Shown: positions 1-9,585, numbered from the stretch's first letter. The stretch: DNA of 64,000 nt from JBGTGG01 sp964398945 (GCA_964398945.1 CAYNOT010000001.1:272747-336746), one strand, 5' to 3'. A program made the numbers and translations. Notes: generated by a model from the letters alone, not told the origin.

Positions 1-2
1 TC

Positions 3-143
3 CTGGCTGACCTGGCGATTCGCACAACCCCAGCGGTGTGGGAGCTTGACGGTCCGATCATTACGGGCCCGATCATGTCAAATACGCTACTTTTTTCAGC
101 CATTCCTTGGTTCAATACGCAATCTGTCGACAAAAGGATATAA
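3..143 (+). other. Open frame running in from the left edge; possible 3' end of a gene
   Basis: Frame 3 is open from the window edge to a TAA at 141-143, 46 codons, with amino-acid use that looks protein-like (it contains LDGPIITGPIMSN). No family was recognised, and the start lies outside the window. The rest of 144-326 holds no intact gene. On the minus strand a short open stretch ending with a stop at 177-179 (ending SQIVHLYR) also looks like a coding remnant, broken by a stop and a frame change near 290-300. The stretch may be decayed sequence next to the MerC gene. Confidence is low because an open frame this short can occur by chance. Confidence 0.25.
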
Positions 144-326
144 TAATTACAGGAAGTGCAAATTCAACGGCAAAATTTAACGATACAAGTGGACAATTTG
201 GCTTTTGAAAACTTCAAGGTAAGCAGGATGTTTAGGTCTAAATTCGGATATCAAAGCTCCTTGGGGTCCTGTTTTAGATGCCAGAACCTTAAAATCCTGA
301 TTTCATGACCAGTATGACGGAGGATT

Positions 327-734
327 TCAGTACTTCCATTTTATACTTACCAAATGCAGGTATGCCAAGCTTACCCCCCCTACTGTGTTGAGCATGAGGT
401 CTTGAATAAAATTTAAATGATCATGCGCTAAAAGGATGAGCAACATCATACAATTGCCAACTATCAAAACTACTTTAAAAAGTATACTTTGAAGTTTGAA
501 TGCTTTGTTGAAAATCAAAGGTAACGTACTCAGGATTGCTACGCTGCATAAAACCGGATGGATGAGTTCATTTTGGATTAACAAACCGGGCAATGCAACC
601 AATACCAGGGGCATTATCCAGCAGTGGACAATGCAAATAAGTGAAGTTATAATACCTGTATAATCCGCCAGGTTAATAAGCAATAATCCCCGATAAGGTA
701 GCAGGTGTTTATTTTCTTTAGAAGATTGTTTCAT
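327..734 (-). CDS. MerC-domain membrane protein
   Basis: Small integral membrane protein of 135 residues. About four hydrophobic segments are visible, and the first carries the ICIVHCWIMPLVL stretch with the Cys-x-x-His-Cys arrangement typical of MerC-type proteins. MerC was described as a mercuric-ion uptake protein; the many Bacteroidetes homologues are not in mer operons and their substrate is not established, so metal transport is inference. It has no adjacent mer genes here. It lies downstream of the methyltransferase on the same strand but about 100 bp away, so co-transcription is possible but not shown. Start: ATG at 734 preceded by a purine-rich leader. Confidence 0.7.
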   Translation of the reverse strand: MKQSSKENKHLLPYRGLLLINLADYTGIITSLICIVHCWIMPLVLVALPGLLIQNELIHPVLCSVAILSTLPLIFNKAFKLQSILFKVVLIVGNCMMLLILLAHDHLNFIQDLMLNTVGGVSLAYLHLVSIKWKY

Positions 735-833
735 CGTTGGTATTCATAATTTTTAATAAGGCAAGGGATGTGCTCCCCTGCCTTAAAGTGTAATCGGATT
801 TTAGTTTCATCACCTTCAGATAAGAAGGACGAA

Positions 834-1913
834 TTATCGCTTTACTTCAAATATCAAGTTGATAAGACTTTGTTGAACAATTTTGAAGTAGGAATAGCCA
901 GCCATTTTTACAATTCCCTCAAGGGCAGCAGGACCAGCCTGTGCACCCAGATGATAACCTCCTTCTTCAGAATGAGCATGTGGTAAACATAGTGCTGTGG
1001 AAGCCGCATAGAACATTCTTCCGATGGGATTGAAATTGTCTTCAACTTTGTCAGCCGCATTCGGCTCAACAACAAGCAAGGACCCGCTCTGCGATAGTTT
1101 GGTGTACGCATACCGAAGTGCTTTAAGTGGATTGCCTAGATCATGTAAACAATCAAAGAAACAAATCAAGTCAAAGTTTCCCTGGACATACCCTTCCGCA
1201 TCAACCTTTGTAAAAAACACATTTGTCAATCCCTTTTCTTGCGCACGTTGAGTTGCCGTATCAATCGAATCTTGATGATAGTCAAATCCATAAAACTCTG
1301 AATTGGGAAACGCTTCTGCCATCAGAAGTGTGGAAGCACCATGCCCACATCCGATATCTGCAACACGCCCGCCTTGCTGCAATTTATTTTCCATTCCATC
1401 CAATGCCGGAATCCACACCTTGACCAAATTGGCTAAGTAGCCCGTTCGGTAAACTACCTCAACGCCATGAAAAAGGTGGTGATGATGTTCATGCCAACCG
1501 ATACCACTACCCGTTTTAAAGGCTTCTGCCAATTTCTCTTTTCCCTTCCATAAGCTATCCACAACAAAGTAAGCCGGCCCCATTAAAAAAGGACTATCCT
1601 TTTCAATTAAGACTAGCGCATGTTCTTCGGGTAGTTCATACGTTTCTTCTTCTGGATTGTAAATAACATATCCACCCGCTGCCTGGTTGTTAAGCCATTC
1701 CCGAATATACCGTTCGTGGGTATTGGTAAGGATTGCCAATTGAATGGATGACAATGGCCCTGCTTTTCGCATAGCTTCATACAAGCCCAGTTCTTGGCCA
1801 AGCAATGTCATTACCCCAGAATAATTTGCGGCAAGATCCAAGGTAAATTGACCCGCAAATTGTTCAGCCTTGGCTAAGTCAACAAAATTTTTTCCTTTTA
1901 CTAAATCAGACAT
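834..1913 (-). CDS. Class I SAM-dependent methyltransferase with N-terminal winged-helix-like region
   Basis: Protein of 359 residues. The N-terminal ~110 residues resemble the winged-helix dimerisation region found before methyltransferase domains. The SAM-binding motif I is VADIGCGHGAST at about residues 183-194, followed by FYGFDYH (acidic end of beta 2) and a DLICFFDCLHDL motif IV region. The His-Asp pair and overall layout match the family often annotated as class I SAM-dependent methyltransferase/transcriptional regulator-like, related to small-molecule O-methyltransferases. The substrate cannot be told from sequence. An AraC regulator lies upstream on the same strand (gap about 120 bp), which could control it. 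The N-terminus MSDLVKGKNFVDLAKAEQFA is consistent with a cytosolic protein. Confidence 0.75.
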   Translation of the reverse strand: MSDLVKGKNFVDLAKAEQFAGQFTLDLAANYSGVMTLLGQELGLYEAMRKAGPLSSIQLAILTNTHERYIREWLNNQAAGGYVIYNPEEETYELPEEHALVLIEKDSPFLMGPAYFVVDSLWKGKEKLAEAFKTGSGIGWHEHHHHLFHGVEVVYRTGYLANLVKVWIPALDGMENKLQQGGRVADIGCGHGASTLLMAEAFPNSEFYGFDYHQDSIDTATQRAQEKGLTNVFFTKVDAEGYVQGNFDLICFFDCLHDLGNPLKALRYAYTKLSQSGSLLVVEPNAADKVEDNFNPIGRMFYAASTALCLPHAHSEEGGYHLGAQAGPAALEGIVKMAGYSYFKIVQQSLINLIFEVKR

Positions 1914-2033
1914 AATTAAAAATGTTAAAGGTTGCTCATTCGATAACCACCATGATTACCGTTGCAAAAGTCGCATACCCTTAGCAGAATGAATTTGCAG
2001 TTTAGGCCAAATATCTGATCATTTGGCCCACGT

Positions 2034-2897
2034 TTAGGAAATTGGTATAGCTGTATGCTGTTGGCGATACTGCTGCGGAGGCAAGTCGTATTGTTTTTTA
2101 AAACAACGAATAAAATGTGAGACGGTCTCAAAGCCTGATCTGTAGGCCACCTCGCTAATACTTTCTTCAGTATTCAATAAAAGTATCCGCGAATATCCAA
2201 GGCGCATTTCAATCAACCATTTGCTGAGTGATGTCCCGAAAGCATTTTGAAAATCACGTTTGAAACTGGAGACACTCCGATTGGTTAATTGTGCAAAATC
2301 CTGTTGTTGCAAAGGATACAGATAATTTTCCATCATTACCTGCTTGAGGTTTGTGCTGTCTTCCTTTGCCAGCGAAAAGAAGTAAGCTGTTAGCTCAGGA
2401 TTGAGGCTATTGGTGATAACTTGCAGGATCAACTCTTTAAATTTTATAAGGAGCAAGTGTTTAGAGGGATTGTTTTGATTTAGAAAATAACCAATCATGG
2501 ATTCAAAATAGAGTTTAAGGCCCAAGTCCATCCTCAATCGTAAAACGTTGGATTGACTTTCATGGAATCGATTCGTGCTTTCCGATTCCAATATTACTTT
2601 TCTTATAAAATCATCGGGAATAAAGAAAAGCAAAGCGCAAAATTGTTCTTCATAGGAATTCAATATTGAATGCGCGCCCTTTTTACAAAATATGGCATCC
2701 CCAGCCTTTACCGCGAATTCCGCTTCCGGTGTCATCCATGTCTTCTTACCACTTTGGATGAAGGCGAGGTAATTGTGTTGGGACCAGATATCACTGCGCA
2801 CATCCCCCGGCAAACATTGGTATTCAACAAACAGAAGGCCATCACATTCAAGTTTATTGAAATGGGTTTTCAGGTTAAACTCGTATAGATTGGTCAT
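2034..2897 (-). CDS. AraC-family transcriptional regulator
   Basis: 287-residue regulator. The N-terminal half has a cupin-like sensor region (LFVEYQCLPGDVRSD onward, with AGDAIFCKKGAH). The C-terminal ~100 residues hold the two helix-turn-helix units of AraC/XylS proteins, ending in the signature region ISEVAYRSGFETVSHFIRCF followed by KKQYDLPPQQYR. The effector is unknown. It is transcribed towards the methyltransferase gene with about 120 bp between them; regulation of that gene is inference from proximity. The divergent gene across a 231-bp gap is a PadR regulator, so the gap 2898-3128 must hold promoters in both directions; nothing else was recognised there. Confidence 0.85.
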   Translation of the reverse strand: MTNLYEFNLKTHFNKLECDGLLFVEYQCLPGDVRSDIWSQHNYLAFIQSGKKTWMTPEAEFAVKAGDAIFCKKGAHSILNSYEEQFCALLFFIPDDFIRKVILESESTNRFHESQSNVLRLRMDLGLKLYFESMIGYFLNQNNPSKHLLLIKFKELILQVITNSLNPELTAYFFSLAKEDSTNLKQVMMENYLYPLQQQDFAQLTNRSVSSFKRDFQNAFGTSLSKWLIEMRLGYSRILLLNTEESISEVAYRSGFETVSHFIRCFKKQYDLPPQQYRQQHTAIPIS

Positions 2898-3128
2898 CGG
2901 TGTGTTCTAAATGGAAGTCCTGGTATCATAGTAGTTTTTATGCAATCTTTTTACAACGGTTAATCAAGATTTAAGTTTTGACAATTATCAATTAGGGTTT
3001 ACTTCTCGAAAACAAACCATGTTTTTCGATCAGATAGGGTGACTCACCCAATGTTGGCATTTTTTGTGATTTCCAAAACCATATTTCAATTATCACGTAT
3101 CATTTTATACATTTAGGAAATTTGAATC

Positions 3129-3467
3129 ATGAAGGGTACATTCATTGGGGAATTTGAAGAACTTGTTTTGCTTACAATTGCCGTTCTGGATAAGCAAGCT
3201 TATGGGATATCAATAAAAGAAGAGATCAAGAAGAAGGCAAAAAGAAACCCGAGTATAGGTGCACTCCACTCTTCATTCAAACGCCTCGAAGAAAAAGGTT
3301 TTATCAAATCGCACCTTGGTGAAGAAACCCCCGAACGTGGGGGCAGACGAAAACTTTATTATACCTTAACGAATGCTGGCATCAAAGCCTTGAACCGGTC
3401 ACGTGAATTGCGCAACTCCATGTGGGACGCTATACCGCAAATGATTCTTGATATTAAGAAATCATGA
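3129..3467 (+). CDS. PadR-family transcriptional regulator
   Basis: 112-residue winged-helix regulator of the short PadR type: FEELVLLTIAVLDKQAYGISI at the N-terminus and RGGRRKLYYTLTNAGIKAL, the conserved wing and following helix. Its stop overlaps the start of the permease gene by 4 bp (ATGA), so the two are translationally coupled, an arrangement common in Cytophagales, where PadR proteins sit before FtsX-type permeases. Upstream, TACATTTA (3108-3115) resembles a Bacteroidetes -7 element, and GTAT-N6-ATAC (3097-3110) is a small dyad that could be an operator; both are weak. A role as repressor of its own operon is inferred from the family. Confidence 0.9.
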   Translation: MKGTFIGEFEELVLLTIAVLDKQAYGISIKEEIKKKAKRNPSIGALHSSFKRLEEKGFIKSHLGEETPERGGRRKLYYTLTNAGIKALNRSRELRNSMWDAIPQMILDIKKS

Positions 3468-6052
3468 AACATCAAACTTCTTTGCCCGCTTTGCTCATTC
3501 GAATTGTCAATCGGTGGTGCGATGCAAAAAAAGCGGAATATCTTTTAGGTGATCTTGAGGAGATGTTTGCATTGCGTGCAATAGAAAAACCATTGTCTGC
3601 CCGTATTTTTATTTGGTTCGATTTCCTGAGCCTTCTTTCCAATGGAGTCTTAAAACCTTCTTTCATTATTTTCTTTAATACTATGATCTTTCAAAACTAT
3701 TTCACCATTGCCACACGATCGTTGCTCAAGCAACGTGTCCACTCCACCATCAACATCATCGGCCTTTCCGTTGGGCTTTCCATTAGCTTGCTCATCGCAC
3801 TCTTTGTTGTCAACGAATTGAGCTATGACCGCTTTCATGAAAAATCAGACCAGGTTTACCTGCTCCCGATGACCTGGCACTTTGGTGGAACAGAATTACC
3901 GACAGGATCAAACTGCTCAGCAGGTGGCCCTTTTATGAAAGAAGCTTTTCCACAGGTTGAAAGTTTTGCAAGGATTACAGGCACTTCCAAATCATTTTAT
4001 AAAGGTGATGTGATCGTTAGGGAAGAAAATGGATTCTTTGCCGACTCCACATTCCTTTCCATTTTAACTTTTCCACTATTGACGGGAAACGAGGAAGAAG
4101 CGCTGGTGGCACCGAATAGCATTGTGCTTACAAAGAAAACGGCAGCAAAATATTTCGGTGAAAACTGGCAGGATGCCGTGGGTGAAACAGTACGTGATAC
4201 AAACGGGAAGTTGTACACCGTTACCGGGATTGCAGCAGATGTACCTTCCAATTCCCATATTCAATTTGATTATCTCATTTCCTTTAGTTCGCGAAGTGAT
4301 GCAACTTCACCAAACTGGGACAATAGTCAATTCAGGACTTACTTGTTAATGAATTCAAATGCCGCTATCGAGGGGATTAAGGAAAGTATCCCGGACGAAC
4401 TTGATAAGAAATATGGAAAAGGGGCAAGCGAAGTTGTGGCCTTGGATTTAGTGCCATTAAAAGACCTTTATTTGTCCAACGACAAATATCCCATTCCCAA
4501 CACCAGTGATATTTTTTACATCAAATTATTTTCGATCATCGCGTTGATGGTAATTGTGATTGCCACTGTCAACTATATCAACTTATCTACTTCACGCTCT
4601 ATGGAGCGCGCGCTGGAAGTTGGTGTTCGAAAAGCAATGGGGGCAAACAAGCAACAATTGGTTTTTCAATTCATGACGGAGTCAGTGATGATAACGGGTT
4701 TGTCATTGCTCCTTGCATTTGGAATTGCCCGGATGTTGCTCCCTTTCTTTAATGCGATCGCTGGCAAAACCCTGTTGTTTGGAAGCTTTTTCAATCCATC
4801 AAATGTGTTGATGATAATTGCTTTCGCACTAACAATCAGCTTGCTGTCCGGGGTTTATCCGGCCCTGGTTGTTTCAGGGTATAATCCCGTTCGGGCTATG
4901 AAAGGGAAGTTAACACGTACTTCCTCAGGTATTCAACTGCGTAAATTTCTGGTGGTGCTCCAGTTTGGGATTTCTATTGTACTGATCATTTGCACACTTA
5001 CCGTCTCATCGCAGATGAAGTACATCAAGGAAATAGAGCTTGGGTTTGAAAAAGATAAATTGGTTTCAATAAGCCTTGATAGTATTTCACGCTCACGTGT
5101 AAATCTTTTTAAGAATGCGGTAGCAGCAGAACCCTGGATCAAAGGCATTGCTTCCTCTACCCAATTGCCCATTCGCTTGTCATTCGAAACAAAAATCAAT
5201 GTTAAAGGTGGATTGGACGAAGACAACCGGTTGATAAAAGTGTGGGGAACGGACAAAGACTTCTTACAAACAACAGGGTTAACGCTGTTGCATGGAGAGG
5301 CCTTTTCACCCACCTCCCCGGAAGGTGAATGGCAAATAATTTTGAACGAGTCCGCATTGTCATTTTTTGATTGGTCGGCAGAAGAAGCACTCAATAAAGA
5401 AGTAACTTTTTGGGGAACAAGCGGAAAAGTAAAAGGCATTGTAAAAGACTTCTACTTTTCATCGGTTCATAATCAGATAAGTCCACTGGTGATTTTTACA
5501 GGGGGCGACAATTCATCCCATACCATGATGCTTGTCAATTCATCAGCGCCTCCCAAAGAAACGATTGCAAAACTGGAACAGCATTGGAAGGCCATCAACC
5601 CGGATGCTCCGTTTGTCCTTGAATTTGTAGACGAGCACTATGGAATAATGTATGAAAAAGAAACACGTCTTGGATATATCATTAACATCTTCGCGGTGCT
5701 TGCAATTTTTATTTCGGGCTTAGGCTTATTTGGACTCGCATCGTATACGATTGGTTTACGCACCAAAGAACTTGGTGTTCGCAAAGTTTTAGGGGCATCC
5801 GGCAACCAACTACTCATGATGGTTTCAAAAGATTTTTTAAAGTTGGTGTTGATTGCATTCGTGTTGGCAATACCGGTAAGTTATTATTTTATGCAGGATT
5901 GGTTGGCGCGTTTCGCTTATAAGGTAGGTTTCAGTTGGATCCTTGTTGGTGTATCAGGAGTGTTTGCGATTTTCATAGCAACCTGCACGGTTGCCTATCA
6001 TTCCCGGCAAGTGACAAAGAATAACCCCGTTGATAGTTTAAGGAATGAGTAG
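3464..6052 (+). CDS. ABC transporter permease (MacB/FtsX type) with permease-prefix domain
   Basis: 862-residue membrane protein. Residues ~1-65 form a soluble prefix (RWCDAKKAEYLLGDLEEMF) matching the permease prefix domain seen in Cytophagales permeases controlled by PadR genes. The first transmembrane helix and the typical GLSVGLSISLLIALFVVNEL follow at ~95-120, then a MacB-like periplasmic domain, an FtsX core at ~350-475 (ending in SGVYPALVVSGYNP), a second membrane-anchored half beginning near 490 (RKFLVVLQFGISIVLI), a second periplasmic domain and a final FtsX core at ~735-862. No ATPase gene is adjacent, so the partner ATPase must be encoded elsewhere. Function as an efflux or lipoprotein-handling permease is inference; substrate unknown. 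Confidence 0.88.
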   Translation: MKHQTSLPALLIRIVNRWCDAKKAEYLLGDLEEMFALRAIEKPLSARIFIWFDFLSLLSNGVLKPSFIIFFNTMIFQNYFTIATRSLLKQRVHSTINIIGLSVGLSISLLIALFVVNELSYDRFHEKSDQVYLLPMTWHFGGTELPTGSNCSAGGPFMKEAFPQVESFARITGTSKSFYKGDVIVREENGFFADSTFLSILTFPLLTGNEEEALVAPNSIVLTKKTAAKYFGENWQDAVGETVRDTNGKLYTVTGIAADVPSNSHIQFDYLISFSSRSDATSPNWDNSQFRTYLLMNSNAAIEGIKESIPDELDKKYGKGASEVVALDLVPLKDLYLSNDKYPIPNTSDIFYIKLFSIIALMVIVIATVNYINLSTSRSMERALEVGVRKAMGANKQQLVFQFMTESVMITGLSLLLAFGIARMLLPFFNAIAGKTLLFGSFFNPSNVLMIIAFALTISLLSGVYPALVVSGYNPVRAMKGKLTRTSSGIQLRKFLVVLQFGISIVLIICTLTVSSQMKYIKEIELGFEKDKLVSISLDSISRSRVNLFKNAVAAEPWIKGIASSTQLPIRLSFETKINVKGGLDEDNRLIKVWGTDKDFLQTTGLTLLHGEAFSPTSPEGEWQIILNESALSFFDWSAEEALNKEVTFWGTSGKVKGIVKDFYFSSVHNQISPLVIFTGGDNSSHTMMLVNSSAPPKETIAKLEQHWKAINPDAPFVLEFVDEHYGIMYEKETRLGYIINIFAVLAIFISGLGLFGLASYTIGLRTKELGVRKVLGASGNQLLMMVSKDFLKLVLIAFVLAIPVSYYFMQDWLARFAYKVGFSWILVGVSGVFAIFIATCTVAYHSRQVTKNNPVDSLRNE

Positions 6053-6070
6053 TGGTGGGGTTCGTTAATT

Positions 6071-6100
6071 GCTCAGAGTTCTCCACCGGTAACTCTGAGC
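6071..6100. repeat. Perfect 10-bp inverted repeat in the gap after the permease gene
   Basis: GCTCAGAGTT (6071-6080) and AACTCTGAGC (6091-6100) are exact reverse complements around a 10-base loop, 18 bases after the permease stop. No T-run follows, so a classical intrinsic terminator is not supported; it may still end or stabilise the padR-permease mRNA, or be a dispersed repeat. The rest of the gap to 6281 shows nothing recognisable. Confidence 0.5.
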
Positions 6101-6281
6101 GGGTTCCAAATCCGAGCACGAACGCTGAGGCACTCCAAACTTAAATATTTATAATGACCTCTTCCGCCATTTGAAGAAAATCAACTACCCACTCTATGAA
6201 ACCTGACCAAAAATCCCATCAAACCTTGCACGCGAGTGTGGATATCTGGTAAAGTCATTATTTTTGCGCAAAAAACAATTA

Positions 6282-7829
6282 ATGAGGGCCACTTTTCTAT
6301 CCGTTTGCCTATTTCTTTCATTTTCAGTATTCAGTCAGGATTCACTGGTTTATTTAAGAGAGGTTCAGTTCGATTCTCCATTTGAAAAAGATGTAATTGA
6401 GAGCTTTCTAACAAAAAGAACAGCAGATTTCTTTGATCTTTTTATGTCGAATGGCCATTTGCTCTCCTCCTCTAAAATTGAAAGCGAAAAGGTTAAATTC
6501 TATGAATTTATTCCGCAATTGAATTTGGCTAAATATGAGGGTAAAAAGAATGACAAGAAAATAAAGGTGATATACGATGGCGTCCACAAAAAATACTTCT
6601 CGAAATTTAGCGAAACGGCCGATTTCGAAGAAATATTCGTTAATGGAACGTTTAATACCACTTCCGCTTCAGCTTTGTTTGCGCTCATTCTCGAAAAAGA
6701 AAACATCCCGTACATGGTGAAGGAGGAATCTGGCAATATTTATCTAATTGCATATCCAAAATCCGACAGGATCATTCTTAAACCCGATGCAGGACAAGTT
6801 GTCCAATCCTTTGATCCTGTTTTTAAGCAAGCCTTCATTAATAAATTGAAGGAACAAAAAATCATTAGCAGCAAAGAAGCAACCGGGATGGATGTTAATA
6901 CGCTCTTTGATAAATATTATTTTGGAACGCACTATGATGTAACACTAACAAACCTTGTTGGTATCCAGTATATGAACGGAGCGGCTTTAGAGCTCCAATC
7001 TCAAAATTTGAAACGCGCTTATCAGCAAATGGAAAAAGCATATCTTTTCTTTCCTTCCGAAAGAACAAGCTACCTCATGTTCCAAATTGCTACCGAGCAC
7101 TTGAGCACAATGGAAGTAAAGAATGCAGATCATGCCCGATTACTTGCCAAAGTTTCCAGGTTTTCCCGATATGGAGTAACTACTGATATGATTGAAGGCG
7201 AATTCAGAATGGTGATTCAAAAATTATTGTTCGAAAAAAGTGATATCGAAAAATTGACCATTTATTTTGAGACCCTGCAGGAAATTTTAAAATCAGATGA
7301 GCTTAAGAAAAAGATTTCCTATTTATATAATTATGAGGTAGGTAGATTTTACCATAGTCAAGGAAAATATGTAAAAGCGCTTCCGTATTTTGAAGAAACA
7401 ATTAAAGTCAATGACTCAAGCCAGGATGCGCTGAGTGCTTTTATTGGCACCTTGATACAAGCAGTGGGCAATGATAATTTAAAAATTATCACTGATTTCA
7501 ATAAATATGCAGAAGCCTATCCAATCTTAACTGAAAACAACAATTTCAATTCAATATTGGCAGCCGCGTATTTAATCCAATTTGGAATGGAGTATGACTT
7601 AGGAAATCCTACTATGGGAGCGAAGTATCAATCAACATTTGAAACAATGTTTGAAAAAAATCCAACCCTACAAATTGATCCCAGGGCCATTGGAAATGTC
7701 TATTCAATTGTTGCTGTCTATTACTATCGAAAAGGGCAAACCTCAAAAGCCAAGGCAATCATTGAAAAGGGGTTGACCTATGCCCCCACTAGTTATGAAC
7801 TCCAATCAAGAAAGCGAATGATAAATTAA
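6282..7829 (+). CDS. Exported TPR-type protein of unknown function
   Basis: A longer frame starts at TTG 6264, but ATG 6282 gives a clean signal peptide (MRATFLSVCLFLSFSVFSQ), so that start is preferred (515 residues). The mature N-terminal region (~20-150) is mixed alpha/beta with no recognised fold. The C-terminal half contains degenerate tetratricopeptide units, for example YHSQGKYVKALPYFEETIKV and the last one around YYYRKGQTSKAKAIIEKGL. It is probably periplasmic and may act as a scaffold, but no partner is visible. Its 3' end overlaps the convergent MORN-type lipoprotein gene by 4 bp, so the two mRNAs must overlap. Confidence 0.7.
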   Translation: MRATFLSVCLFLSFSVFSQDSLVYLREVQFDSPFEKDVIESFLTKRTADFFDLFMSNGHLLSSSKIESEKVKFYEFIPQLNLAKYEGKKNDKKIKVIYDGVHKKYFSKFSETADFEEIFVNGTFNTTSASALFALILEKENIPYMVKEESGNIYLIAYPKSDRIILKPDAGQVVQSFDPVFKQAFINKLKEQKIISSKEATGMDVNTLFDKYYFGTHYDVTLTNLVGIQYMNGAALELQSQNLKRAYQQMEKAYLFFPSERTSYLMFQIATEHLSTMEVKNADHARLLAKVSRFSRYGVTTDMIEGEFRMVIQKLLFEKSDIEKLTIYFETLQEILKSDELKKKISYLYNYEVGRFYHSQGKYVKALPYFEETIKVNDSSQDALSAFIGTLIQAVGNDNLKIITDFNKYAEAYPILTENNNFNSILAAAYLIQFGMEYDLGNPTMGAKYQSTFETMFEKNPTLQIDPRAIGNVYSIVAVYYYRKGQTSKAKAIIEKGLTYAPTSYELQSRKRMIN

Positions 7830-8581
7830 CGATTTTCAATTGCCATGTTATATTTTTTCTGAGTGATATAATAGTTGCCTTGAATTGTTTTTACCTTGGC
7901 AATGAAATTGAACTCTTGCATCATATACGCTCCCATCGGCAAAAAGAATTCAAGTTCAGCAATCCCATTGGAAGATGTATAGATAAAGTCTTTCATTTCC
8001 GGGCATCCATCAGCAGTGATCTTTCCTTCAAAAAATTGCACATTTTTATTTTTATCAGACATAGTAAGTCTAAGAATATACTTTCCATCCTTCAGTAAAG
8101 TATTCACGGAAGTAATTGTAATGGTTGGGTATTTTGTTTTTACTTTTCCTTGGGTAGTGTATTCAATAAGGCCTGTGCATGGGTCTCCATTAAAATAAGG
8201 TGCTTCAGAGGTTATCTTTCCGTTCTCCCTATATTTTTTTAACACCCCATGGATTGTATCATTCACATAGGGTGTCTCCATATAAATCTTTCCACTTTCG
8301 AAGTATCTTTTTGCAAGACCTTCCTTTTTACCAACCTTATATTCGATCTCCCTGAATAAGACACCTGTCGGATAAAACTCCTTCGCAAGCCCTTCCTTTT
8401 TTCCGTCTTTGTAGTTTATTTCTGCCCTTACACTTCCGTCCTTATAATAGGCTTTAACTGTCCCGTTTTCAACCTTTTCAGTTTTGTTATCCTCGCTTTT
8501 ACCTGATGGATCATTTCTTTCAAAATTGATACAAGATGATACTACTAACAGGAGTGCAAATTTGATTACTCGTAAATACAT
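7826..8581 (-). CDS. Lipoprotein with MORN-variant (YwqK-like) repeats
   Basis: 251 residues. The N-terminus MYLRVIKFALLLVVSSC ends in a lipobox-like VSSC, predicting a lipid anchor at Cys17. Residues ~40-150 hold at least four MORN-variant repeats of the form YKDGxxxxExxYKxGKKEG (YKDGSVRAEINYKDGKKEG, YPTGVLFREIEYKVGKKEG, and others). Such repeats are often annotated as YwqK-family antitoxin-like, but they are a general beta-hairpin repeat and no toxin gene is near, so no toxin-antitoxin role is claimed. The C-terminal third is unrecognised. It is convergent with the TPR gene (4-bp overlap) and lies just downstream of thyA (21 bp) on the same strand, so it may be read through from thyA. Confidence 0.75.
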   Translation of the reverse strand: MYLRVIKFALLLVVSSCINFERNDPSGKSEDNKTEKVENGTVKAYYKDGSVRAEINYKDGKKEGLAKEFYPTGVLFREIEYKVGKKEGLAKRYFESGKIYMETPYVNDTIHGVLKKYRENGKITSEAPYFNGDPCTGLIEYTTQGKVKTKYPTITITSVNTLLKDGKYILRLTMSDKNKNVQFFEGKITADGCPEMKDFIYTSSNGIAELEFFLPMGAYMMQEFNFIAKVKTIQGNYYITQKKYNMAIENR

Positions 8582-8602
8582 ATTTCAAAAATTAGGTTTA
8601 TA

Positions 8603-9397
8603 CTATACTGCTATCGGGGCCTTTATGCCAGGGTGTGCCTGATAATTCTGGATTTCAAAATCCTCATACTGATAATCAAAAAGTGTATTTGGAATTCGTT
8701 TTATTTTTAATGTTGGTACGGCCAACGGCTCGCGCGACAACTGAAGTTTTGCCTGCTCAATATGATTGCTATATAAATGAGTATCACCTCCCGTCCATAC
8801 GAATTCACCGGGCCCCAACTCACATTGTTGGGCCACCATATAGGTTAGCAGCGCATAGCTGGCAATATTGAAAGGTACGCCCAGGAAATAGTCAGCACTT
8901 CGTTGGTACAACTGGCAGGATAATTTTCCATCTGCCACATAAAATTGAAACAATGCATGGCACGGAGGCAACGCCATTTTATCTACTTCCGATGGATTCC
9001 AGGCGGTAACGATGTGGCGCCTTGAATCGGGTTTGGTTTTAATCTGCTCCAATACAAGACTGATCTGATCAATTGCTTGTCCGTTTGGAGTCGGCCAACT
9101 TCTCCATTGATGCCCGTACACCGGGCCTAGTTCGCCATTTTCATCCGCCCATTCGTCCCAAATACTCACACCATTATCGTTGAGGTACTTGATATTGGTA
9201 TCGCCATTGAGGAACCAAAGCAATTCATAAACGATAGACCGGATATGAAGCTTTTTAGTAGTTAAAAGTGGGAAACCCTCGCTCAGATCAAAACGCAGTT
9301 GCCTTCCAAAAACAGAAGTGGTCCCTGTTCCGGTGCGGTCGGTCTTTTGGGTACCGTTATCCAGAATATCCTGCATTAAGTCTAAGTATTGGCGCAT
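8603..9397 (-). CDS. thyA: Thymidylate synthase
   Basis: Converts dUMP and methylene-tetrahydrofolate to dTMP and dihydrofolate. The start at MRQYLDLMQ (9397) gives 264 residues, exactly the length of the classical enzyme; a 12-residue extension to 9433 is open but not expected. The active-site cysteine lies in LPPCHALFQFYV, the phosphate-binding arginines in DSRRHIVTAWNP and YQRSADYFLGVPFNIASYA, and the substrate Asn/His region in GGDTHLYSNH. The C-terminus PIAV matches the family's functional C-terminal end. A dCMP deaminase for the same pyrimidine pathway is encoded in the window at 35305-35787, not linked to it. Confidence 0.97.
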   Translation of the reverse strand: MRQYLDLMQDILDNGTQKTDRTGTGTTSVFGRQLRFDLSEGFPLLTTKKLHIRSIVYELLWFLNGDTNIKYLNDNGVSIWDEWADENGELGPVYGHQWRSWPTPNGQAIDQISLVLEQIKTKPDSRRHIVTAWNPSEVDKMALPPCHALFQFYVADGKLSCQLYQRSADYFLGVPFNIASYALLTYMVAQQCELGPGEFVWTGGDTHLYSNHIEQAKLQLSREPLAVPTLKIKRIPNTLFDYQYEDFEIQNYQAHPGIKAPIAV

Positions 9398-9541
9398 GTC
9401 TTGAATTTTGATGCAAAATCGGTAGTTCAGCAAATAATGCCAAAGAATTGGCCGATAGTATTTTCAAGTACAGCAATACAATAACAAAAAAGGATAATAA
9501 TTCAATAATATGGACATCCTAATCCAGTAATAGCCACTCCC

Positions 9542-9549
9542 TAAATTTG
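9542..9549 (+). promoter_or_regulatory. Bacteroidetes-type -7 element upstream of the phosphoesterase gene
   Basis: TAAATTTG is an exact match to TAnnTTTG, 36 bases before the start codon at 9586. No convincing -33 TTTG sits 19-21 bp upstream, so the call rests on one element. Confidence 0.4.
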
Positions 9550-9585
9550 CCTCAATGAAAGTGAAGTCCGGTTTTATAAATATAA

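Noticed and set aside
4933..5439. 168-residue minus-strand frame
   Set aside because: Antisense shadow of the FtsX-type permease gene.
6071..6130. tRNA gene suggested by GGGTTCCAAATCC-like word
   Set aside because: No acceptor stem or anticodon arm could be built around it.
7826..8581. Toxin-antitoxin antitoxin (YwqK-like) annotation
   Set aside because: MORN-variant repeats alone do not define an antitoxin and no toxin gene is next to it.
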